Assembly (NCBI RefSeq): GCF_000183135.1
Contig: NC_014734.1
Location: forward strand, 2,542,001-2,606,000
Length of the DNA stretch: 64,000 bases
Reading direction: 5' to 3'
From: Paludibacter propionicigenes WB4
GTDB lineage: Bacteria; Bacteroidota; Bacteroidia; Bacteroidales; Paludibacteraceae
Positions 42,133 through 51,469 of this stretch are shown piece after piece; position 1 is the first letter of the stretch, and every line of letters begins with the position of its first letter. Made by a program: the position numbers and the translations under genes. Under the pieces are notes generated by a model, which saw only the letters and a program-made list of their open reading frames with translations, had not been told where the DNA came from and did no database searches.

Positions 42133-44985
42133 ATGAGAAAGCACAAAGTAGTTTTATTATTTTTCGTTTTTCTGACAATGCCGATAGTTGTTTTGGCGGC
42201 GTCTTTCCAAAAAATATCGGATGGGATAATTGTCTCATTAAACCAAAGTTCGTCTACCAAAGCCCGAACCATCAGGCTGCAGGTTATCACCGATAATATT
42301 ATCAGGGTTACGGCTACTCCGTTGACAAAGATTCAGGAGACAAAAAGCTTGATTACCACTTATGCTGACACAAAAAAAACAGGATGGAGTGCAAAACAAT
42401 CAGGAAATTTTGTGGTGTTGACAACGGCTACTACCAAAGCTTTTGTTTCGATAAAAACGGGAGAAATCAGGTTTACTGATTTACAAGGAAACATCATATT
42501 GCAAGAACAACGCGGGGGAGGAAAAAGCTTCAAGCCGATAGAAGTGGAAGGAAAATCCGGATTCTCGTTTCGTCAGGTTTTCGAATCGCCTGCTGACGAA
42601 GCTTTTTATGGCTTAGGGCAACACCAGTCCGATGAGTTTAATTATAAAGGCAAAAACGAAGAATTGTTTCAATACAATACCAAAGTATCCATTCCTTTTA
42701 TCGTTTCTAATAAAAATTACGGAGTTCTTTGGGACAATTATTCAATGAGCCGTTTTGGCGATCCGCGTCCCTACACGAATCTGGATCAGTTTAAATTGTA
42801 CGATAAAAACGGCAAAGAAGGAGGGCTAACTGCTACTTACCGCCAAAATAAAAACTTGAATCAGGTTTCTCTGGAACGGCGTGAATCGGTGATAGATTAT
42901 GAGAATATACAAACGATTAAGAATTTTCCCAAAGGGATAAATTTAGCGAACGCATCAGTAACCTGGGAAGGTGAAATACAACCAAAAGAAAGCGGCGTGT
43001 TCCGTTTTATTTTGTATTATGCAGGTTATACAAAGGTCTATCTGGATGACAGCCTGGTTGTTGCAGAGCGCTGGCGCACCGCATGGAACCCCAACAGCTA
43101 TAAGTTTTCGGCAAAGCTGAGCGCCAACAAAAAACACAAACTGCGAATTGACTGGCTGCCGGATGGTGGCGTATCGTACATGGGGCTTAAAGCATTGAGT
43201 CCGGTACCGGAGGCTGAGCAAACCAGACTATCCTTGTGGTCGGAAATGGGTCAGCAAATGGATTACTACTTTATTCGGGGGAACAATCCCGACGAAGTTA
43301 TCAGTGGATATCGTCAGGTAACCGGAAAAGCGTCTATCATGCCTAAGTGGGCTATGGGTTTCTGGCAAAGCCGTGAGCGTTACAAAACGCAAGCTGAAAT
43401 TGTAGGTACATTGAAAGAATTTCGCAATCGTCAAATTCCGATTGACAACATAGTACTCGACTGGAACTATTGGCCAGAAACAGAGTGGGGTAGCCATGAG
43501 TTTGAAAAAAGTCGCTTTCCAAATCCGAAAGGAATGGTTGATTCAATTCATGCACTGGACGCACGAATCATGATTTCTGTTTGGCCAAAATTCTACCATA
43601 ACACCGAGCATTTCAAGGAATTTGAGAGCAAAGGCTGGATGTACATGCAGGCTGTCAAAGATAGTATTCGTGATTGGGTAGGACCGGGCTACGTGGGTTC
43701 ATTCTACGATGCTTACTCGGCTGATGCCCGCAAACTTTTCTGGAAACAGATGAAAGATCATTTATATCCGCTCGGTTTGGATGCGTGGTGGATGGATGCC
43801 AGCGAACCCAATGTGCGTGACTGTACCGATATGCCTTACAGAAAAGCCCTTTGCGGCCCAACTGCACTGGGACCCTCAACCGAATATTTCAATGCTTATG
43901 CGCTAATGAATGCTGAAGCTATTTACGATGGACAGCGCGGAGAAGACAATAACAAACGTGTTTTCTTACTAACACGTTCCGGATTCTCGGGCTTACAACG
44001 TTATTCTACCGCTACATGGAGTGGCGATATTGCAACACGCTGGGAAGATATGAAAGCGCAAATCTCTGCCGGAATAAACTTCTCAATGAGCGGTGTTCCT
44101 TACTGGACAATGGACAATGGCGGTTTCTGTGTTGAAAGACGCTACGAAATGGCAAAAGAAGGTTCGGCAGACAGGGATGAATGGCGTGAGCTGAATGTCC
44201 GTTGGCATCAGTTTGGAGCATTTGTACCATTGTTCCGCACACACGGTCAGTTCCCATACCGCGAACTTTGGAACATTGCGCCTGACACTCATCCTGCCTA
44301 CAAAACCATGTTGTATTATACTCAATTGCGTTACAGGTTAATGCCATATATTTACACCATGGCAGGCATGGGTTACTTCAACGATTTTACGATAATGCGT
44401 GCTTTGATGATGGATTTTGCGGCGGATAAGAACGTATTGAACATCGGCGATCAATACATGTTTGGCAAGGAACTGATGATATGTCCGGTGTACAAATACA
44501 AAGCCCGTACACGCGATGTTTATTTCCCTAAACAAACTGGCTGGTATAACCTGTACGATGGGAAATATACTGCCGGAGGGCAGAAACAAACCGTGGATGC
44601 ACCATACGATCGTATGCCGATTTATGTAGCAGCCGGAAGTATTCTCCCCATAGGACAGCAAATTCAAAACACCACGCAAGCGCAAACAGATTTGAAAATC
44701 TATGTATATGCCGGTAGAAACGGAACTTTTACGTTGTATGAAGATGAAAATGTGAACTACAATTACGAAAAAAATGCATACTCAACGATTGAATTTTCGT
44801 ACAACGATAAGGACAAGGTATTAAACATTGCAGCCCGAAAAGGAAGTTTTAAAGGCATGGCCAAAGAACGTAATTTCCAAATCTTTCTTGTAGATCAGAC
44901 CAAACCGCTGGGTATTGATCAGCCGTCGAAAGAATTTAAAACAATTCACTACGATGGAAGTAAAGCTTCAATCTCGCTAAAATAA
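42133..44985 (+). CDS. Glycoside hydrolase family 31 alpha-xylosidase-type enzyme with PA14 insert
   Basis: This 950-residue protein has a signal peptide (MRKHKVVLLFFVFLTMPIVV) and a GH31 N-terminal sandwich. A PA14-type domain is inserted at about residues 235-355 (GEIQPKESGVFRFILYYAGYTKVYLDD...RTAWNP...LRIDWLPDGG). The barrel has nucleophile D555 in WWMDASEPN. The same architecture is known from alpha-xylosidases of Bacteroides xyloglucan loci, where PA14 extends the substrate site toward longer oligosaccharides. I chose the ATG at 42133; a TTG at 42103 overlaps the promoter. It is divergent from the HTCS gene, which probably regulates it. Confidence 0.92.
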   Translation: MRKHKVVLLFFVFLTMPIVVLAASFQKISDGIIVSLNQSSSTKARTIRLQVITDNIIRVTATPLTKIQETKSLITTYADTKKTGWSAKQSGNFVVLTTATTKAFVSIKTGEIRFTDLQGNIILQEQRGGGKSFKPIEVEGKSGFSFRQVFESPADEAFYGLGQHQSDEFNYKGKNEELFQYNTKVSIPFIVSNKNYGVLWDNYSMSRFGDPRPYTNLDQFKLYDKNGKEGGLTATYRQNKNLNQVSLERRESVIDYENIQTIKNFPKGINLANASVTWEGEIQPKESGVFRFILYYAGYTKVYLDDSLVVAERWRTAWNPNSYKFSAKLSANKKHKLRIDWLPDGGVSYMGLKALSPVPEAEQTRLSLWSEMGQQMDYYFIRGNNPDEVISGYRQVTGKASIMPKWAMGFWQSRERYKTQAEIVGTLKEFRNRQIPIDNIVLDWNYWPETEWGSHEFEKSRFPNPKGMVDSIHALDARIMISVWPKFYHNTEHFKEFESKGWMYMQAVKDSIRDWVGPGYVGSFYDAYSADARKLFWKQMKDHLYPLGLDAWWMDASEPNVRDCTDMPYRKALCGPTALGPSTEYFNAYALMNAEAIYDGQRGEDNNKRVFLLTRSGFSGLQRYSTATWSGDIATRWEDMKAQISAGINFSMSGVPYWTMDNGGFCVERRYEMAKEGSADRDEWRELNVRWHQFGAFVPLFRTHGQFPYRELWNIAPDTHPAYKTMLYYTQLRYRLMPYIYTMAGMGYFNDFTIMRALMMDFAADKNVLNIGDQYMFGKELMICPVYKYKARTRDVYFPKQTGWYNLYDGKYTAGGQKQTVDAPYDRMPIYVAAGSILPIGQQIQNTTQAQTDLKIYVYAGRNGTFTLYEDENVNYNYEKNAYSTIEFSYNDKDKVLNIAARKGSFKGMAKERNFQIFLVDQTKPLGIDQPSKEFKTIHYDGSKASISLK

Positions 44986-45005
44986 GCACTACACACTTTT
45001 CTTAC

Positions 45006-45042
45006 TCCCCGAATTAATGCAAGTTAGTTCGGGGATTTTTTA
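45006..45042 (+). terminator. Terminator of the PA14 GH31 gene
   Basis: TCCCCGAA (45006-45013) pairs with TTCGGGGA (45028-45035), then TTTTTTA. Confidence 0.85.
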
Positions 45043-45083
45043 TTTTCTGCCTTATATTTTGTTTTTGCAAAAAGAATAATCCA

Positions 45084-45091
45084 TACCTTTG
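45084..45091 (+). promoter_or_regulatory. -7 element of the MFS transporter gene
   Basis: TACCTTTG followed by C lies 24 bases before the ATG at 45115. TTTTTG ends at 45067, 16 bases upstream, a slightly short spacing. Confidence 0.6.
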
Positions 45092-45114
45092 CAGTGGTAT
45101 AAAAAAGAGAGATT

Positions 45115-46365
45115 ATGTTTATTCGATTATTTGGCAGCGAGGCTTTTACAGCAGTGCGCAATTATAATTTCAGGTATTTTCTGGGCTATCGTTTTTTGAT
45201 GACAATGGCCACTATGATGCAGTCGGTCATAGTCAGTTGGCACATGTATTTCCTCACTAAAAATGTGATTTGGCTCGGTCTTATAGGTCTGGTAGAGGTT
45301 TTCCCTCAGATTTCTATTTCACTTTTTGCAGGACATTATGTCGACCTATGGAACCGCAAGAAAATTGTGCGTTATACCACCCTTTTATTGCTGGCAGGTT
45401 CGGCAATTCTTACACTCTACAGCATTGAATCGTTTCATTCTTATCAGCATTTAGGCATCTGGCCCATGTTTATAACAATATTCCTTACCGGATTATCGAG
45501 AGGTATTCTTATGCCGGCGAACACGGCTTTACTCGGGCAGCTGGTTGACAAGAAAGATTATGCCAACGCTGCTACCTGGAGCAGTGCCAACTGGCAGGTG
45601 GCGGCCGTTATGGGCCCGGCTCTGGGAGGATTGATTTACGGATTTTCATCCATTTCTGTTGCCTATGGTTCTGTGTTCATACTTTTCATGTTTTCATTAT
45701 GGATGATAAGCAGAGTAGAAGTAGCCGGCAGAATAGTTTCGGATAAGGTAAGCGAAGAAGATATTTTTAGCCGAATACGTGAGGGCATAGGTTTTGTGAT
45801 GAAATCACCACAATTGCTTGGAGCTTTTTCGCTGGACATGTTCGCCGTACTGTTTGGAGGCGCAGTGGCTATGCTTCCCGTTTTTGCTTCAGATATTCTG
45901 CACGTCGGTCCGCAGGGGCTGGGATTTCTTCGTGCATGTCCTGCACTGGGAGCTATTTTCATGTCATTTTACCTGATGTTTAATCCACCGGTAAAGAATA
46001 GTGGTCGTACGTTATTATTGGCGGTGTCCGCTTTCGGATTGTGTATGATTGGTTTTGCATTCTCGCACTGGTTCTGGCTTTCGGCATTACTGCTGCTGTT
46101 AAGCGGACTGTTTGATAATGTAAGTGTAGTAATACGTGGAACTATCCTACAGCTTTACACACCCGAACATATGCGCGGAAGGGTAGCTTCGGTCAATAGT
46201 ATTTTTATCGGTTCGTCAAATGAGTTGGGAGCTTTCGAATCGGGAATGGCGGCAAAACTAATGGGGCTGGTTCCTTCTGTGGCTTTTGGCGGAATCATGA
46301 CGTTGATTGTGGTAGCTACTACAGCCAAAGTTAACCCGGTATTGCGTAAGTTGTCGTTGAAGTAA
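45115..46365 (+). CDS. MFS transporter
   Basis: This 416-residue protein has about 12 hydrophobic helices. Its N-terminus is FRYFLGYRFLMTMATMMQSVIVSWHMYFLT, with a helix 2-3 loop AGHYVDLWNRKKI that is the major-facilitator loop motif. The overall pattern resembles the EntS/MFS_3 exporter group. The substrate is unknown. Its position beside glycosidase genes raises the possibility of sugar transport, but the EntS-like pattern argues equally for efflux. Confidence 0.88.
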   Translation: MFIRLFGSEAFTAVRNYNFRYFLGYRFLMTMATMMQSVIVSWHMYFLTKNVIWLGLIGLVEVFPQISISLFAGHYVDLWNRKKIVRYTTLLLLAGSAILTLYSIESFHSYQHLGIWPMFITIFLTGLSRGILMPANTALLGQLVDKKDYANAATWSSANWQVAAVMGPALGGLIYGFSSISVAYGSVFILFMFSLWMISRVEVAGRIVSDKVSEEDIFSRIREGIGFVMKSPQLLGAFSLDMFAVLFGGAVAMLPVFASDILHVGPQGLGFLRACPALGAIFMSFYLMFNPPVKNSGRTLLLAVSAFGLCMIGFAFSHWFWLSALLLLLSGLFDNVSVVIRGTILQLYTPEHMRGRVASVNSIFIGSSNELGAFESGMAAKLMGLVPSVAFGGIMTLIVVATTAKVNPVLRKLSLK

Positions 46366-46391
46366 AGTGTGCTCTGTGTTTAATAGAATAA

Positions 46392-46425
46392 AATAAGGTT
46401 GCCTGTACTATCAGGCAACCTTATT
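46392..46425. terminator. Bidirectional terminator
   Basis: AATAAGGTTGCCTG (46392-46405) pairs with CAGGCAACCTTATT (46412-46425), between the convergent MFS gene (+) and the 58-residue peptide gene (-). Confidence 0.88.
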
Positions 46426-46431
46426 CTGTTT

Positions 46432-46608
46432 TTATCCAACATTCGTTTTAAACGGATCGTTGTTGAAGTATTCCTTATTTTCGGACCAGCTGGGTGGATC
46501 TGCTGGCGCTGATTCCATTGTCAGTGAAATTTCATTATCCAGCGTAATCTTTTCAATTTGTGGTGGATTATAAGCCTTCTTTTCCGTACTTTCTATTTTT
46601 CTTTCCAT
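46432..46608 (-). CDS. 58-residue LDNEISL-motif peptide
   Basis: This short ORF lies 24 bases after the stop of the T9SS protein at 46633, just before the terminator. It starts MERKIESTEKKAYNPPQIEK, continues ITLDNEISLTMESAPADPP, and ends WSENKEYFNNDPFKTNVG. It has no signal peptide. From memory, short proteins with the YNPPxIExIxLDNEISL core recur in Bacteroidales genomes near exported proteins, with no known function. Codon structure and placement in the operon support it as a real gene. Confidence 0.7.
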   Translation of the reverse strand: MERKIESTEKKAYNPPQIEKITLDNEISLTMESAPADPPSWSENKEYFNNDPFKTNVG

Positions 46609-46632
46609 AACTGAATTTTCTATTAAATGATC

Positions 46633-49560
46633 TTATTCCTTTATTAATTTTCTAGTCGCTGTTTCTCCATTCTGTTGAATAATCAACAAGTAAATACCTT
46701 TCGTAAGATCCGAGCAAGGAAGACTATTTAAAGACCCCTTTTGCAATGGGTTAACACGCACTTTCAGACCTTGCAAATTATAAAGAGTGGCTATTGCCTG
46801 ATCACCAACTTCACCTTCTATGATAATCGCTTCATTAGCTATATATGCTTTAAGGCTATTTGTATCTGTTGTTATTCCAGATGTTCCGGTTGTAGTGTTG
46901 AGACCAGTATGTATATAAAATCGTCCAACCGCAGTCGAGCCAGCCGCAACAGTCGTCTTGTAGGTTGCGCCATCAGTCAGAGAAGTAAAGGTATTGTTCG
47001 TCTTGTCTTCTAGTACGACCTTGCACTCTGCAGGCAGATTAGCAGTTTCGGCACTAAACGTAATTTCACCGCCAACTTTACAGTCTACTCCCACAGGAAT
47101 AACCAAGTTGCTATAATTTTCGGGCAAACATTGGATGGCAAAATCAACACCATTGTCTTCCACTAATCGGGTATAAAGCGACAGACCATTTGTTCCTCGA
47201 AGCAATCCGGCATCGTAAGTAGGATCAAGGCCTTTAGTCATTTTTTCATTGAAAGCAATAATGGCTGAAGACGATACATCTAGACTTGCCACATTTAGGG
47301 CTATTCCTGGCCAGCTTGTTTTTACAGTCGGTGCTTTGAATGGAGCATTTGTTTGATGCCATTGCATGGCTGGGGTGAAACTGGCAGTTTGGCTTGCATC
47401 TTTTGCCTTGACAAAAAATGCCTGACCTACTTGTAAATAGTTTTGTAATAATAAACGTCCGTTACTTAAACCGGAAGGTAAGTTACCAATTATTTTATAG
47501 GTAGATGAAACTGGATCCCAAATATAAACGCAAGCATAATTCGGATCGAAAATGCTGCTGTTTTTGGTTAGGAAGTTCTCGGTACTTGATGCCGATGCAT
47601 TCATTCCAATAGCCGATGTATATGGATTACCAATACAATTCCAACCTTGACCTGTTTTTGTCAAACTAACGTTTTTTGTTCCGGTTATAATATCGCCATA
47701 AAAACTAACATAATTAGCATCATCACGACGCATTAAGTATCCCTTGCCAGATTCAAAAGGTCCCCATGTGGCGTTTGTAAAATAGCTCTTCCATGCATTG
47801 CTACCTTCGTTATAATCAGCTATGGCGTAAGTAGTAGTAGATCCTTCAACTTTAGAAGAAATTCCATTACTGCTGTTAGACAGAAACGAGCTAATGTTGC
47901 CACCATTAACAGAAGGAGCAACGATGTGCCATTGGGCCGCGGTAAGATAAACATCCGACCAAACTTTGCCAGAGGCAGTACCATGTACTATTAACGATCC
48001 GGTACCCGAGGAAGAAGATTGAATTTCAAGTTGTCCATTTTCAGTAGTAAGGTTATTGCATTCGGCTGTTTCTGTTGGGAAAATCATGGGCAAATAAGTT
48101 ATTCCGCTAGATGGAATGGTAACATCGGTAGAAGAAGTAGGAACGCTTCCTCCAGCCCAGTTATTGGCATCAGTCCAGTAAGAGCTACCTGCGCCGCCTG
48201 TCCATGTACCTGGGGTTAAATAGGTAAACTTATCGGCAGCACTTGTTGCACTCGTTCCGCCAGTTGTAGTAACAGTAATATCAACTGTTCCAGATCCCGA
48301 AGGAGATGTTGCCGAAATTGAAGTTGCTGAATTTACAGAAAAACCAGTTGCATTAGAACTGCCAAATTTTACGGCAGTAGCGTTGGTAAAATTACTACCG
48401 GTAATAGTTACCGATGTTCCTCCGGTAGTTAGTCCACTTGATGGAGAAATACTGCTAATAATAGGAGCAGCAACATACGTAAACTGGTCGTTGGTGTTTG
48501 TCGTACTCGTTCCTCCGGGAGTTGTTACTGTAATATGGATTGTTCCAGCAGAGCCAGCTGGTGAAGTAGCTGTAAGACTGGTAGCGGAGTTAAAGGTAAC
48601 ATTTGAAGAACTCGTTGTACCGAACTTCACTGTTGAGCCACTCGTGAAGTTTGTTCCTGCTATGGTTACTGAAGTTCCTCCAGTTGTTGTTCCGCTTGTT
48701 GGCGAAATACTGCTAATAGTAGGAGCAGCAACATACGTAAACTGGTCGTTAGTGCTTGTCGTACTTGTTCCTCCGGGAGTTGTAACAGTTACATCAACTG
48801 TACCAGATCCCGAAGGTGAAGTAGCAGTAAGACTGGTAGCAGAGTTAAAGGTAACACTTGAAGAACTCGTTGTACCAAACTTCACTGTTGAGCCACTCGT
48901 GAAGTTTGTTCCTGTTATAGTTACCGAAGTCCCTCCTGTTGTTGTTCCGCTTGTTGGCGAAATGCTCGTAATGGTAGGGGCAGATACAGGAGCAGCCACC
49001 ACTATTGTATAATCTTCTATTTCGCCAAAATATCCTCCTGTAAAATTTTTCATTCCAATTATACCCGGATCGGATGACGCTGTTATCATTCTTACCCTCA
49101 TACGTATATTGCTAAGGGAGGCACCTGAAGGGATTGTAATATTCTGTGCAGTCAAATTGTAGGTATGACCTCCCGAGCCTGTATGTGTAGTTCCATTGGC
49201 TATTATATAATACTCATTTGCATCTGTAAAATCATAATCATGGTTCCAATCAAAGAACACATATACATACAGTTTATCTACGTTATATTCCGACCAAAAT
49301 GTTGAAACCGACAGTGAATATGTTGATGACGGATTTACAGTAGTTGAAATATTTGAATAATCTCCGAATAATGTTGCAGATCCGGATGTTGAAAGAGTGG
49401 AAGTATTATTAATTGTATTGAAAGAAACATTAGAAATATAATCTCCTGGCGATGCATACGATTGATTTGCCGGACTAACATATTGAGCATAGCTCAAAGA
49501 ACTAAACATGAACGGCAATGCACACAGCCATCTAATTTTTAAAAGTATATCTTTTCTCAT
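46633..49560 (-). CDS. T9SS type A secreted protein with GEVED and three IPT/TIG domains
   Basis: This 975-residue protein has a signal peptide ending LSYAQ. A GEVED-type domain covers about residues 25-195 (VYVFFDWNHDYDFTDANEYY ... GEIEDYTIVV). Three IPT/TIG Ig-like repeats follow (PTITSISPTSGTTTGGTSVTI ... DQFTYV). A long region of about 480 residues (WTGGAGSSYWTDANNW and on) and a C-terminal type A sorting domain (IATLYNLQGLKVRVNPL ... ATRKLIKE) complete it. It should cross the outer membrane by T9SS and be surface-attached or released. It probably forms an operon with the signal-less PBP-fold gene upstream (40 bases) and the 58-residue peptide downstream. Confidence 0.9.
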   Translation of the reverse strand: MRKDILLKIRWLCALPFMFSSLSYAQYVSPANQSYASPGDYISNVSFNTINNTSTLSTSGSATLFGDYSNISTTVNPSSTYSLSVSTFWSEYNVDKLYVYVFFDWNHDYDFTDANEYYIIANGTTHTGSGGHTYNLTAQNITIPSGASLSNIRMRVRMITASSDPGIIGMKNFTGGYFGEIEDYTIVVAAPVSAPTITSISPTSGTTTGGTSVTITGTNFTSGSTVKFGTTSSSSVTFNSATSLTATSPSGSGTVDVTVTTPGGTSTTSTNDQFTYVAAPTISSISPTSGTTTGGTSVTIAGTNFTSGSTVKFGTTSSSNVTFNSATSLTATSPAGSAGTIHITVTTPGGTSTTNTNDQFTYVAAPIISSISPSSGLTTGGTSVTITGSNFTNATAVKFGSSNATGFSVNSATSISATSPSGSGTVDITVTTTGGTSATSAADKFTYLTPGTWTGGAGSSYWTDANNWAGGSVPTSSTDVTIPSSGITYLPMIFPTETAECNNLTTENGQLEIQSSSSGTGSLIVHGTASGKVWSDVYLTAAQWHIVAPSVNGGNISSFLSNSSNGISSKVEGSTTTYAIADYNEGSNAWKSYFTNATWGPFESGKGYLMRRDDANYVSFYGDIITGTKNVSLTKTGQGWNCIGNPYTSAIGMNASASSTENFLTKNSSIFDPNYACVYIWDPVSSTYKIIGNLPSGLSNGRLLLQNYLQVGQAFFVKAKDASQTASFTPAMQWHQTNAPFKAPTVKTSWPGIALNVASLDVSSSAIIAFNEKMTKGLDPTYDAGLLRGTNGLSLYTRLVEDNGVDFAIQCLPENYSNLVIPVGVDCKVGGEITFSAETANLPAECKVVLEDKTNNTFTSLTDGATYKTTVAAGSTAVGRFYIHTGLNTTTGTSGITTDTNSLKAYIANEAIIIEGEVGDQAIATLYNLQGLKVRVNPLQKGSLNSLPCSDLTKGIYLLIIQQNGETATRKLIKE

Positions 49561-49600
49561 ATTATAATATATTAATTAGTACTTTTTTAATCGTTTATAT

Positions 49601-50761
49601 TTACACACACAAATAAGGATTTTTCCAGCCCGATACACATTGACTATGAATATCTTCGAACACCAGATGGTTATATTCCATCGGGGTACCCTGTTCCATT
49701 ACCATTTCGGTGTATTGGGTAGATTGCAGCGAAATCTTTTCAATTTCCACATCCGGTTTTTCGAAATTGTGTTGGATACTGAAGTTTCTTTTCCCACGCG
49801 GACCGTCTATCCAGGATGTTTTCAGATAACTGATAGCACTTTCAATGTCTCCTTTTTGCATCTGTGGCAAAGTAGGAAGGAGAGCCAATCCCATTTCGTA
49901 ACCCATCACTGCAAAGACAGTAGATTTCCTGCCGGTAGACTGTTCAAACTGCCGCTTAAACAATATGTTTTGAGTTGTATTTAATTGATAGTTCCATCCC
50001 GATGCCGAATAAAAGCCGAGACCCAGATGGCTTATTTTAGAGAGCACAACGTCGGATGCCATGTGAGGCGAAACCAACAGAGGTATTTTGTTGTGCAGAC
50101 CCGACTGTTTATACATACTGAAAAAACTAAGTGCTTCGTTGCCACAAAACAGCGCATGAAGATAATCCACCCCGCTCTTTTCAATCCGACTCAGATAATC
50201 GGGCAGAACATCTTTAATATCCGGCATTTGTGGGTTGTAAGGCACTATGTGCATATCGATTTCCTGAGCACCGGCAAATATGGCACCCTGCCAAAACGAA
50301 CTGTGAATATGATAGCCCGAATCGTAGATGGACATCAACATGGCACCTTTCCCTCCGAATCGCTTTTGCGCCCAGTTACCCAGCGCATATTCCAGTTGCC
50401 AGAACTGAAAACTATTGAAAAAACAGTTTTCAGGCAGAGGATACAGAGGCGGAAGATACTCGCCCATATCGAAGAAAAAACATAGCTGGTCTTTTTTCGA
50501 AATCAAAGGCAGAATTTCGGGCAACAACATATAACTCACGAAGCCCGACAGTATATCCACTTGATGAAACATACGCATCTTATTGATAGCGGCCTTTACC
50601 GGTTCCGATCCTCCCTGATCAATAAATTCAGGATAGAACTGATAGTACCTGCGGTACGCCGCCGGCAATGCAGCAAAAAATCCATCCATTATATCGTTCG
50701 ACATATTGGGATGGATAGATGAGTATGGAAAAAGAAATCCGATCTTAATAACCTTATTCAT
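49601..50761 (-). CDS. Periplasmic-binding-fold (type 1) protein without signal peptide
   Basis: This 386-residue protein has the layout of leucine/amide-type substrate-binding proteins: IKIGFLFPYSSIHPNMSNDIMDGF at the start, INKMRMFHQVDILSGFVS, GGKGAMLMSIYDSGYHIHSSFWQGA in the middle, and FAVMGYEMGLALLPTL late. It starts directly with MNKVIKIGFLFPYSS and has no signal peptide or lipobox. A terminator lies immediately upstream, so no exported N-terminus is missing. It may be a cytoplasmic sensor or be exported by another route. The ligand is unknown. Confidence 0.75.
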   Translation of the reverse strand: MNKVIKIGFLFPYSSIHPNMSNDIMDGFFAALPAAYRRYYQFYPEFIDQGGSEPVKAAINKMRMFHQVDILSGFVSYMLLPEILPLISKKDQLCFFFDMGEYLPPLYPLPENCFFNSFQFWQLEYALGNWAQKRFGGKGAMLMSIYDSGYHIHSSFWQGAIFAGAQEIDMHIVPYNPQMPDIKDVLPDYLSRIEKSGVDYLHALFCGNEALSFFSMYKQSGLHNKIPLLVSPHMASDVVLSKISHLGLGFYSASGWNYQLNTTQNILFKRQFEQSTGRKSTVFAVMGYEMGLALLPTLPQMQKGDIESAISYLKTSWIDGPRGKRNFSIQHNFEKPDVEIEKISLQSTQYTEMVMEQGTPMEYNHLVFEDIHSQCVSGWKNPYLCV

Positions 50762-50774
50762 ATTTTTTTAAAAT

Positions 50775-50803
50775 AGCCCCGCGAGAAATATTTTCTCCGG
50801 GGC
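50775..50803 (-). terminator. Terminator after the tail-collar gene
   Basis: AGCCCC (50775-50780) pairs with GGGGCT (50798-50803), with an inner AGAAA/TTTCT stem. It separates the DUF6261/tail-collar unit from the PBP-fold/T9SS unit. The T run is better on the plus strand. Confidence 0.6.
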
Positions 50804-50814
50804 TTTTTCTTTTA

Positions 50815-51381
50815 TTAACCTCTTGATGGGTAAATACCTGACAAAGCAATACAAAAATTTATCGGGCAATAAGGTTGCATAAGACTAAATGAAGATCCAC
50901 TACCTGTTACATTGGTGACAATGCTTCCTGTTACGGCACCACCACCTACATTTAATGCTGTATCGGGATCTGTGGTACCATAAATGGAACCACCCGTAGA
51001 ACCCGACAAAACATTAATACTCCCACGTGCAACCGGGTTAGCCGATGTACCTGATGCCGAATAGGCTTTAATAGTAGCCGACGCAGTCCCTATGATACCT
51101 GTATGATTATGGGCAACTAAAGTAGTGCAATTTTCAGTACCACCCGACTCCCCTTGTTCATAAAGCGCTAAACCTGGGCCTTGGCCTGCACCAATCATCA
51201 CCCGACCCCGTAAGTCAGGCAGACCGAAATTACTTGATCCATTGCCACCATACTGTGTTCCAAGCAATGCATAAAGAGCCGAGTTTTGAGATATTGGAAG
51301 CAGTGTGCCATCACAAGAAGCCCAATAATAAGGAGGAAAATTAAATCCAAAAGCTGCGATAAATGCCAAAAAGGTTTCCAT
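50815..51381 (-). CDS. Tail-collar (MdpB-like, microcystin-dependent) protein
   Basis: This 188-residue protein matches the phage tail-collar/MdpB pattern. It starts METFLAFIAAFGFNFPPYYW, then has CDGTLLPISQNSALYALLGTQYGG, LPDLRGRVMIGAGQGPG, VAHNHTG and a Gly/Ser-rich C-terminus ending in PYCPINFCIALSGIYP. Such proteins occur outside prophages in many Bacteroidota, with unknown role. No other phage genes are present here. The ATG at 51381 is the family start; the longer frame to 51534 overlaps the DUF6261-like gene. Confidence 0.85.
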   Translation of the reverse strand: METFLAFIAAFGFNFPPYYWASCDGTLLPISQNSALYALLGTQYGGNGSSNFGLPDLRGRVMIGAGQGPGLALYEQGESGGTENCTTLVAHNHTGIIGTASATIKAYSASGTSANPVARGSINVLSGSTGGSIYGTTDPDTALNVGGGAVTGSIVTNVTGSGSSFSLMQPYCPINFCIALSGIYPSRG

Positions 51382-51469
51382 AAAATTTAAATTTAAATGA
51401 TTAGTATTATTTTGAGAATTATTTATTGCTCCCGGCTGCATGTTGCCACTCTTCCGGGGGCGGTGTTTT

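Noticed and set aside
48383-49012. 209-residue frame antisense to the IPT/TIG repeats
   Set aside because: Its repetitive Val/Pro-rich sequence mirrors the coding repeats of the T9SS gene on the other strand.
50815-51381. Prophage called from the tail-collar protein
   Set aside because: No capsid, terminase, tail-tube, integrase or lysis genes are nearby. Stand-alone tail-collar proteins are common in Bacteroidota.
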